Program-made: the position numbers and the translations under genes
The notes under the pieces: model-generated
Database searches by the model: none
Told to the model about the DNA's origin: nothing
The model's input: only the letters and a program-made list of their open reading frames with translations
From: Cafeteria roenbergensis
Lineage: Eukaryota > Sar > Bigyra > Bicosoecida > Cafeteriaceae
DNA: 64,000 nt
Assembly: GCA_008330645.1 (NCBI GenBank)
Contig: VLTN01000012.1
Span: 589,135-653,134 of the forward strand
Reading direction: 5' to 3'
Shown here: piece by piece, positions 48,377-58,900 of the stretch
Position numbering within the stretch: the stretch's first letter is position 1
Layout: each line of letters opens with the position of its first letter

Positions 48377-49965
48377 CTGCTCGAATCCGGGACGCGCACT
48401 TGTGACCCCGGGTACTTTTTGCCGCTCGCGCTGCCCTGCACCACAGGGACCAAGTCCGGCTGGTCTGTGTGTGTGTGTGTGTACGCAAGTCGAGGTGCCG
48501 CCATACACCGCGCAAGCACGAACAACCGCTTGTCGCCGCGCCGACGCAACTTCCGGCGCTTCCGGCAAAACCGGGCCAGCTCTGCCTCTGGCCAGCCAGC
48601 CAGCTTGTGCCGCCACGGTGAGCGGCCCACTCGGTAGGTGCGCACGCGGGAAAGATGGGGGAAGGGGAGAGCGCGCGGCTCGCGAGGCGCGCGGGCAATG
48701 TGGCTCGCGACACGAGCGAGAACGTCCCCGCCATGCTCTTGCAGCCTGGGGCGGGGGCCTCATCCAGCACAGTCTCGCAGGAGGTGCCCACCTCGGTGCC
48801 GACAAGGTCGGCCGGCGTATAGAGATCCCCTCCCAACTTTTGCGGGCGGAGGACGGCGTCGTGACTTTTGCCGGAACCGGAACAAAGGCTGCGATGGGAC
48901 AGCAAGCCAACCAAACACTCACAAAAAACGCTTGCAGAGTCGCTGCTGCAGCCATGACCGCCCAACACGCAACTGCGCGCGGGTCGGTCGCTGCAGCGCC
49001 CGCCTGCGCAGGCGGGCGGCCACGCGGCGCCTCATTGCCAGGGAAGGCCCGAGGGCTCGGCCGACGCTGCAGGCCGCAGGCTGGCGCGGCAGAGTCGAGC
49101 GCAGCCGACTCCAACAAAAAGCCTCGTCGCTCCCTGAGTCACGCCGCGCTCCCCCCTCCTCTATCCCCCCCCCCCCCCGCCCCTCCCCATCACGCATGCG
49201 GCGAAGTGTGCCGCCTTGAGCGGACGGGGTAGAGGCAGTGCCACGCTGCCCTCTGAGTCGGGCTCATGGCGGGGCCCGGCATTCTTGGCGAGCTGCGGCG
49301 GCGCAGGGCGACTGCCAGCGAGTCGCGCGGCTCGCACCACTGTGTTGGGCCCCAGCGTGGCAAACACTCTTCCAACCAACGGGTCTGCTGCTGCCGCCGT
49401 CCCCCCCGCCCCAAAGCCATCCCACATTGCAGATGCCCACGACTCGACGTCCGGGAACGGGAACGCTTGGCACAATCGCCAGAGGGGCGCAACGTGAGCA
49501 ACCGGTCGCTGGTCTCCAGGCCGACCGCCGCAGCCTCCCGAGCGTGTCGCCGGTGACCTTCCAGCCTCCAGGACTTGCAAAAGTCGCCTCCTCTCATTCG
49601 CACCGTCGGCCACGCAGCATCCCGAGGCGGCCTAAGCCGTGTCCCCCACGCGCGTCATTGCGACCAAGGCGGCAACGCCAAAATGTTCGGACGACGTCCA
49701 CTCTCGCCTGGATGGTTCGCTGCCTCGGCGTCGCGAGAAAGCGAGCCACTCGCAAGTCATCGGCCGAAAACCAGAAGCCCGCCCGCCCCCGAGCAGGCAG
49801 CGCCTGCTTGTCGCCGCGCCACCGTTGGCCCGGCCCGCTGGCCCCGGGGGCCCAGCAGTGCGAGCCTGGACCAGACGTGACCGCATCCTTCGATCGTTGC
49901 TCGCTGGGGCAACGAACACCGGCATTGTGGCCAGAGCGCATCAGCTGGCATCCCGAGGCAAAGAA
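48377..49965. other. intergenic, 1.6 kb, with TG and poly-C runs
   Basis: This lies between the LENG8/Thp3-like stop and the first ATG of the giant receptor. It holds a (TG)8 run (48466-48482) and a 14-C run (49165-49178). A minus-strand open stretch (49161-49613, opened only by GTG) looks weakly protein-like (FPFPDVESWASAMWDGFGAG) but has no start, motif or splice context. An upstream exon of the receptor could lie here. I annotate no gene. Confidence 0.35.
48466..48482. repeat. (TG)8 dinucleotide microsatellite
   Basis: An uninterrupted TG run about 90 bp after the LENG8/Thp3-like stop codon, non-coding. Confidence 0.9.
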
Positions 49966-52900
49966 ATGGCTGCTTCTCCCAGGCCCTTGCCCTGCTGCCC
50001 CTCGGGCAGCAGGGCCAGCGCCAAAGGCTGGCAGCAGGCGCGCTGGGCCAAGAGCCAGCTTGCTCAGCAGCTGCGTTCGTGCCGCTCGCCCCATCGCGCG
50101 CGACCACCGAGGCCACGGCGCGCCCCTCGGGCTGTGGCTGCCGCCCAGGGCGGCCGCACACTATGGCTGGTGGCTTGGGCGCTTGCAGCGGCTCTCGGCA
50201 CCTCGCCGGCACATGGCGCCGCGACGGGCCTTCGCTCGGTGAACCTGCCGATCATGGAGGCGGGAACTGCCGTTCGGATCCCGCCAGCAACGTCGGCGTC
50301 GGGCTACGCCGGCTTCGGATCGTGCTTTGCCCTCATGGGAGATCTTGACGGCAACGGGTTCGGGGACCTCATGGTTGGGCACCGTGGAGCCGGCAGCTTC
50401 GTGGGCAGCGGCGCCGTCGACATTTTGTACCTGGCAAAGGGAGGGGCCGTGAAGTCCCGCGTCACGCACTCCAAAACCGCGGGCGCGTTCCAGTACCGAA
50501 CCAGAGACCTTGACTTGCTCGGTGACGCGTGCGTATGCAGCCTTGACACCGACCTCGACGGCGACTCGTCGACGATCGAGTGCTTCGTATCGGCGACCGG
50601 AGACTGGACGGGAGGGGTGGCCTACGAACGCTACGCCCAAGGCGCGGTGTGGTCTGTGCGGTTCACAAAATCCTCCGGCGCGTCTGCGATTTCGCCGGTC
50701 GCGTTCAACAACGCCTACCTGCCGATCCGCAACCTCGGCTTCGTCAACAACTTCGAGTTTGGGTCGGCACTGGCGATCCTGGGAGGCTCAGCCTCAGCCC
50801 TTCGGCTTGCGGTTGGCATGCAGGGGCACTCAATTGACAGCAACGGGGACCGCGACGGCAAGGTCCACATCTTGACGATATCCTCGTCCGGCCGCGCGGT
50901 GAGCGGAGTCGGACCGGCGCTGTCACGCGAAAGCTCCAACATGCCGTCCGCCATCAAGACGGCATTGTCCAGCTCGCGAGATTTGTACATTGGCGCCGCC
51001 CTGGTCAGCGCAGGGGACATCGACGGCGACGGGTCTCCGGACCTCTTCGTTGGCGCCTTTGGCGTGACGGGAATTCGCACCAAGCAGGGCGCCATCCTCT
51101 TATTCCTGCTCACACCTTCGGGCGACTTGAAGAGCGCAGACCTCTTGCGCTTCCACGAGGACGTCCCAACGATCAGCTCGGTCTACACAGGCGCCGCAGA
51201 TGTCGGCAAGTCCCTTGCGGGCACCGGGGATCTGCTCGGCACGGGCGGCCAAGTCTTCCTGACCGGCCTGCCAATCGCTTACAGTTCGACGACGACGGAG
51301 TCTGGCGGTGTACTCACGTTTGCGGTCGATGGCGCGCAGAGGTTTCCCAACTTCACGGCAGTTCAGCTCAGCACTGGCGATGACAGCGCGTCGTTCAGCG
51401 CGGCGGCGCGAGAGCATGACCAGCTGGGCATGGTCGTCGGCGTTGCTCGGGGCACCCTCGACGGTGGAATCGCGCCCATTCCTGCTGGCGGCGTGTCGAT
51501 CCCGTACTCCAACGGCACGGACTGGGACTCCATCGTCGTCTTGTTGGGCGGCGAGGTCCAGCGGAACGCCGTCGTCCTGGCAGAGCTACGGGTGCAGCGG
51601 CCCTCCCTTGCTCTGCCTCACGCTGCGGGCAGCGGTGTCCCGCTCCACGGGGCTGACGACGGCCCGGCAACTCTCCAGACGGCACTTTGCTGCTTCGCCC
51701 CCCTCCCTGCAGAGTCGCAGCTGCAACTGCCAACGGCGCTTCGCATCACAGCCCGCATCGACGGCCGTGGCGTGCCCATTGACACCTCTGTTCCCCCGAA
51801 CGTTTCGCTCGTCGTCCCTGAGCCAGTCGTTGCGGCCTCCATCCCGCCAGAGTTCGGCCAAGCGACGGCCTATCCAGGCCTCAGCAAGTCCCAGCCGGCG
51901 CTTGTGTCGCCGTCGCAAGGCCTCGTGTCCACCCCAGGAGCTGAAGTTCTGTGTGCTGACGCCGCCTGGGACAAAGTCAGCCCTTCAGGTGTCGAGGCAA
52001 ACCTGACTTGCTCGCCTCCAGGCGGCATCGGACACGGCTTCGCCGTGCGCGTGCGATGGTCAGTTCGTTCCGCCCCGGCCGGACTGCTGACGCGGCACCG
52101 CATCACCACGTCGCATCGATACGTTGCGATGAGTCCGCCGCAGCTGACCGGCTTGGAGCTCCCCCCCGAGCAAAGCCGCTCGAGAAATTTGGACGCCGCC
52201 CCATGGAGCTTCAACGTGACAGGCACTGGGTTCGGGCAAGAGCAGGCAGGGCAGAGAGTCGTCGTGGACGGGGTCCAGTGTCGGCTGACGACCTTTCTGG
52301 GGCCCGGACGGCTGCGATGCTCCCTGCCTCCCAGCCGCTTGGACGCGCGTTCACGCGGATTCGTGACGGTGCGGGTCGAGGCTGGGGGACAGGTGAGCAT
52401 AGGGGGGCTGCCCCTGAGGCTGGCGCCTCCTGGGATCGGCTGCGCGATCATCCCAGCGCCGGCCGCCCAGGGCGAAGCCGCCTCGCTTGACCCAGCGCGC
52501 CCCACCAACATCACCATCGTCGGCCGCAACTTTGGCAACGACACCAGCCTTCGCGTCAGTGGCCTCCTAGTGGGGGGCGCCCCTTCTTCGCCCCTTGTCT
52601 TCATTCCCGAGGTTGGCGCCATCAAAACGGCGTGGGTGGAGTGCCGCGAACCTCGCAGACAGTCCGACACGGTCGTGACCTGCATGCTGCCGCCCGTTCC
52701 GGGCGCGTTTGTCCGCGTCGTGGCGCACGCGATTGTGGAAGATGGCAGTGGAGACGGCGGGGCGAGCAACGAGGTGCCCACGATTCCTGACGAGGGAGAC
52801 GACAGCAGCGGCTTCGCCCCCGTCGGACCCCTGTGCTCAGCCCCCCCAAGCGGCTTCGTGGCGGTTCATGCCAGCTCGGGCGCTTCAGGGGTGGTTTTGC

Positions 52901-55900
52901 CGTTCCGCAACTCGACTATCCTGTCTGTGCGACGGGTGGCATCTGCAGTTGATGGCATTCGCGAGCAGGTTGTGGTTCGCTCGGGGGCGGAAGAGGGGCC
53001 CGTTGTGGAGGTGCTCGCCGGTGCGGCAGCAGTGGCCGAGGCGGCAGCAGAAGAGGCCAGCCCTCTCTCGCCGACGGCGGGAGTCCTGTTTGACGTCCTT
53101 CCATCGGCAGGCGGTGGGACGCTGCTTCTCGCCGGGCAAGGCTTCGGGAACATGTCACTGCTGACCTCCACGAGGGTGATGGCAGCGGGCGGCGACGGCT
53201 CGCTCTTGGCCTCGTCCTGGCGCCTCTTCCTTGTCCCGTCCCCTCGCTTCGTCCTTACCCCCCCCCCTGCAGCCGCAACACCAGAGGCGTCAGACCTGGG
53301 TGCCGCGTGGGCGCTGGGCGGTCCTCGGGCTCCTGCCGGCACGAGCCTCGCCCTCCACCCTGCATGCCCCAACGCGAACCCGCTGCCCCCATCCGAACCC
53401 GCGAGCCCGGTCCTCCCTCGCATCGAAGCAGCAGCCGGCAGCACTCTTGTGCTCGACGACACCCACATCTTGGTGCTCAACTCGCCTGCCGGAGTCGGCT
53501 GGGGATACGTGGCCACCGTGGAAATCGCCACGGGAATCGCGGCAGCCGCCTCAGCAGTGTCGGGGGCAGTACCCCCAGTGAGCGCGGACAAAATCCTTCC
53601 CGTCGGCGTGCCCAGGGGGTCCCTGGCGGAGCCAGAGCACGTTGCCGCCGCAAGATGCGGACTGGCCGCCTCGGCGGGGCAGGAGCCGGTGCCGCCCGTG
53701 CCCTGTGCAGGGTTCCGCCGCCCTGTCGTCAACCTGGCGTCGCCGTCCCGGGGCCTCTCGCAGACAGCGCGCACCACCGTGCTGATCACAGGGGAGGGTT
53801 TCGGCCCCCCCGCCGCTGCTTCCGCCTCGGACCTCCGAGTATGGATTGGCTGCGCCCCTTGCTCCGACGCCAGCGTAATTGATGACACCCGCGTGACTTG
53901 CGTTGCCGAGCTCTCTGCTGGCGTGGACCTGCCCGTCACGGCAGAGCTCGGCGGCCGCATCGACTCCGGGTCAGCGCTGGTGTCTGCCCACCCCGCCAAC
54001 GCCTCCGACAGTCGCGGGGTCGCCTCGTATGCCGAGCCTGCCGTGGCCTCGGTAGTGCCGCCCTACGTCTTGGGCAGCGAGAGCATCACAGCTGGTCCGC
54101 TCGAGGTGTCGGGAGTGAACCTTGGAAGCAGGGCCGACCTTGTCCGCGAGGTCACGGTTGACAACGTCGCCTGCGCCGGGGTGGTGTGGCAGGGGCCAAC
54201 AAGATTGGTGTGCGGATCCATTAACACCTCGCTGCTCGTTGACGGAGTGGTGGTTGTCTCGGTTGCCAACGCACGCAGCTCTGCCCTCGCTCGGGTGCTT
54301 GACGTCGACGCCTACCCGCGGGTGAATGTCGTCGTGTCAGGGCAAGAAGCTCCGGCCTCGCCCGGCCTCGCCGGCACGAGGGTCGTGTTTGACGTGAACG
54401 GGATGGGGCGCGATGCTGAAGTTGACCTCGCGTCCGTCCGCGTCGGCGCCTATCCGTGCGCACGGCCAGAGCTTTCTTCGTCAGGCTCCAGGCTCTCCTG
54501 CACGCTGTCAGGGGGCATCGGCGCCGGGCTCCGCGTCCATGTTCGCACCGCTGCAGGACGCGAAACCGCGCCCAACGGGCTGTTTTCGTTCGAGCCGCCC
54601 GTGGTGACGACAGCTGCACCGCTGCGCCTGCTTCGCGGAGCGTGGGCAGGAACGGGTCCAGCGCCTGCTGACGTCCAGGATTTCAACGTCACCATCCGCG
54701 GACGGGCTCTGGCAGGGCACCGCGTGGCAGGGGCTGGCGTGCCAGCAGCGCCCACTGTGGCGATTGGGGGAATCCCGTGCGCGGTGACGTCGGCAGAGAG
54801 CTTCCCCGGCGCTGAGGACCTCATTGAATGCTCGCTTCCCCCAGGTGCGTGGACGGGAGACTACATCACCGTGACCGCGGCAGGGCGCTCGGCGTCGCTC
54901 AGGGCAGAATTTGCACCTGCGCCTCGCGTGGTGGCCTTGTCAATGCCTTCCAGCCGTCCCACAGCCCAAGGCTGGGAGCTTGGAATCACAGTGGAGGGCG
55001 TGGGTTGGCACAACACCTCTGGACTCGCGTCCGGCGGCGGTTCTGGAGTCGCCTGGGACCCTGCTCCTCCCGACGTCTTCGTCGGAGGAGTGCCATGCGC
55101 CTCTCTCTCCGTGCCGCAAGGGTCGAGCTCTACTGGCGAGGCCGTTCGCGAGTTGCTCTGCCAAGTTGCACCCGGGGCAGGTTCTGGCTTGGCCGTGGAG
55201 CTGGAAACGTCAACAGGCCTGCGCGCCGCTGCTGCGTCGACCGTCTCCTTCGACGAGGTCGTCATCGTGGACGTGCAGCCTCGCGCTGTCCCTCCCGGCC
55301 AGACGAACGCGCAAACGTTCACGCTCACTCTGAGCCCGTTTCCCGCAATGCCCGTCGGAACGGCAGACGCCAGCAGCACGGCTGGCAGTTCCATCCGTCG
55401 CAACGTGTCGCTCGTTTCAGTTGGGGGCGTGGACTGCCCAGTCCAGTCCGTGGAGCTGACAGGCGCAGCTGAGGGAGGGGGCAGTGCGGTCCTCGTCCGC
55501 TGCCGGGCCGTGGTGTCCGAAGCATCACGTTCGGTGGTTGAGGTCGCGCTGACGGGTCCCGTCTCCCGTGCCGGAGATCTCCGCACTGTCGTGATCAGCG
55601 ACCCCAGCGGCTTCCGGCCCTCGTCCCGTCCACGCATTGTATCGGCCGAGCCATCCGACGGGCTCGCTGTCACCGGGGGTGACGTGGTGAACGTCACGCT
55701 TGCATCTGTGGGCGCCGCAGCCGACGTCGTCAGCGCTTTGATGATCGGCGGCAGAGCGGCGCACATTGTGTCGTCCGAGACCGGGGAGGATGCGTCGACC
55801 GGGGAGGCACTCCTCCGACTGCGCGTGCGGACTCCGGTGGGATCGGGGCGTGAAGTGGTGGTGTCTGCACACCTCGTCACAGGACTGGTGCTGGGGGATG

Positions 55901-58900
55901 AGTCCTCCGGTTTGGGCGTGGTGGTGGCGTACGACGCACCGCAATTGTCGTCTGTCACCTGGGCCGAGCCCGGCAGAGCGCTGCTGGCAGGAAGCAACTT
56001 GACCTCCGTTGTCGTGCGCGGCCGCTCCCTCCCGCCGCCAGCGGTCGTTGCAGCGCTGTCCGAGGTGGCCGGCAGTGAGGGTCTGTCGCTCCAGGTGACG
56101 GACGGATTGGGATGGTCGGCCGAGTGCGAGCGCGGACTTCTCGAGGGCGAGAGCGACGAAGAGCTCCGGTGTGCGCTGCTGTCCCTCGTCTGGCCCTTGG
56201 CCGACCTTGGCGAAGCCTCAACTTCGGGCGTCAGGTTCGTCCTGTCCATTGGCGGCTTCACGGCGGCCTCGCCATCACTGCTAGCCATCCGCAGGCCATC
56301 AGTGGTGTTCCTCCTCCCAGCATCGGGGCCCCAGTCCGGAGGCTTCGAGGCAACAGTCAAGGGTTCCGGGTTGGGGTCGCACCCAAGCCAGGTGCAGGCC
56401 GTAACGCTGGCCGGCCGCCCTGCGAAGGTCATTTCCGCGGCAGACGACACGTCATCCCTCACTGTCTCCGTCCCGGCGGGATTCGGCTCGCTCGTGCCGC
56501 TTGAAGTCGTGCTGGCCAACGGCCAGCGTGGCCAGGCAAGCGTGTTTTCGTACGAGTCGCCTCGCCTGTCGCGTGTCTCGCCGTCCTACATCATCCACGG
56601 CTTCCGCGGAACCCTGACAGTCACAATGACCGGCCAGTCGCTCGGCCCCGATGCCGGAGCCGCAGCAGCCATCGTTGCCCACGTCGGCGGCCGTGCCTGC
56701 GACTCGGTTCGGTGGGTCTCGGCGAACGAGGCAGAGTGCGCCATTGACGTCGTCTCCGACGCCCAGTTCCCGCAGCGCGACGCGTCCCTGTCCCTCGCCT
56801 CCGCGGCCTTCCGCCTCGAGGACGCCTTCGACGCAATGGCAGCCCCTTGCGTGGAGATGGTCACACCACAAACGGCCCGGTCTGGCCAAATCCTCCTGGT
56901 GGTGGGCACTGGCTTCGGCCGCGTGGCCGCTGATGTGGCCGACGTCCGCGTGGGCTCCGTCGCATGCTCCGCGTGGTCCATGCAGAGCCCAACCGCGCTG
57001 TCGTGCGTCGTGCCACCAGAGGCCTCTCACCCAGACGGTGGCACGTTTGGGCTGCCTGTGACCGTGACGCTGGCATCCGGATCCAGGAGTGGCGCGCAGT
57101 CTGCGGAACCTGGCGGCTCGTGCGTGGACGTGCTCCCCGGGCCGGGGGGAGGCGTGTCTTCGCCGCCGGGCGTCGCTCCCGAGGCGCTGTTTACGTACGC
57201 CGGTCGCGGGCGGTCTCCTGCCGTGGCGTGCTGGGGCGTCGCTGGCAACCGGCAGCCTGGTTTTGCGTCGTCCGTTCTCGCGTCATGGCGCTGCGTGCCG
57301 TCGGGACTTCAGGCCGCGTTGCCAGAGGAGGAGCTGACGTCAATGGACTTGCAGCTCGAGGACGTGGGCGGCGGCAACGGAACCACGCAGACCATGCCGC
57401 CAGCGGCCATCAAGGCATCGCGAACGGCAGCCGACGCCACCCTCGCTGACGTCGAGGCGGCTGTAGCTCGCGGATTGCCAGAGCCCGCCCGTCTCACGTC
57501 TGTCAGCACCTTTGAATTTGCTGTCTCGGGTGCCCCGGACACCCCGGTGCGCATTCGTGTTCGGCAGCGGAACGCATTCGGCGACGGGCCCTGGTCTGCC
57601 TGGACAGAGCCTGTCCCTGCCGTGTGCGGCGAGGGGCGATACCTGAGAGACGTTGGCCCTGTGTCCACTTGGCTCTGCCACACATGTCCCGTGGGGGCAG
57701 GGTGCGGACCGGGGACGCGGGCCGGGGCGGTAGCCACCGCTCCTGGCCACTGGAGGGTGCCATTCTCGACGCATGGGCTGGGGTTCGGAGACTGCCTGCC
57801 CGCGACGGCGTGCGTTGGAGGCACCGCAGACTCAGGCAACGCGAGTGCTTCCAGACAAGGCGTGCTGGCGGCCGAAATCGGAGGCGCCAGCCGAGGGCGT
57901 GGAAGGTCCCTTCAAGCCGAGGCGCACTGCGCGGCGGGGCACGGCGGGCCACTGTGCGCCCTGTGCGAGAAGGGCTTCGCACTCAGTGGCCAGAAGCGCT
58001 GTCAGCCATGCGGGGAGGGCCCAGACTCGGCGCTTGGCGCTTCAGCGGTTGGGCTAGGGGTGCTGGTGATGGCAAGCCTCGGAGTGTTCTTGGTGGTCAG
58101 GCGCCGAAGGAACCAACGACGGTCAGGCGCGGCCGAAGTTCAGGCCTCTTCCACCACTTCAGAAATGGGCGCGGCGTCGCGGTCTGGCTTCGCCAGTGCC
58201 GGCGCAGGGCTCCGGCCGGCGGCGGCGGCAGCGGTGCACGCTCAGAGAACGTCGGGGCCGAGGCTGAGCCTCACAGCCAAGTTGCCGAGCCCGTGCGAAG
58301 GCTCTGCAGGCACGGAGGCGCACGGTCGCTCGAACCCGCTGCGCGTGGAGGTGCCCTTGGACAGCGGAACGGTGGCCGCCTCGCTGGAGTCGCCCGCGTC
58401 GCCAGGCTGCGCGGCAGCCAAAGACTGGGCCAGTTGGCACGTCGATCGGTCTTCGAGGAGCCTGGACAGCCCAAGCTGGGAGACCGAGTCGACATGGGAG
58501 AGCGTGACGGCGACACAAAGTCCCGGAAGCAGTCGAAGACACAACAGCAAGAGCACCAGCTGGTCAGGTGCCAGCGACGCCGGAGCCGGTGGGTCGAAGC
58601 CGCATCGCTCACGCAGCGCAGGCGCGCGTGCGGCGTCCCAGCGTCGCTCGGTCGTGCCCATGGTCCTCAAATGCTTGGTCAGCTATGCGCAGACTGTGGT
58701 CATCGTCTCAAAGCTGGATGTGGAATGGCCTGCGTCCTTGCTCTCGCTGTTTGACGTCTTTGACGCTTCCTCGTCGGTTTCAGCCGATACCCTGAGCGTG
58801 GACTGCTTGCTGCAAAGCCCTCTGGAGGCGCAGAGTATCGGTGACAGGCCGTTTGTGATCAAGGCTGCTCTTTCGCTGCTTGTTCCGGCCGCCGTGATCG

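Noticed and set aside
49161-49613. Minus-strand small gene in the 1.6-kb gap
   Set aside because: The frame opens with GTG, ends in a poly-G artefact of the C-run, and has no motif or splice context.
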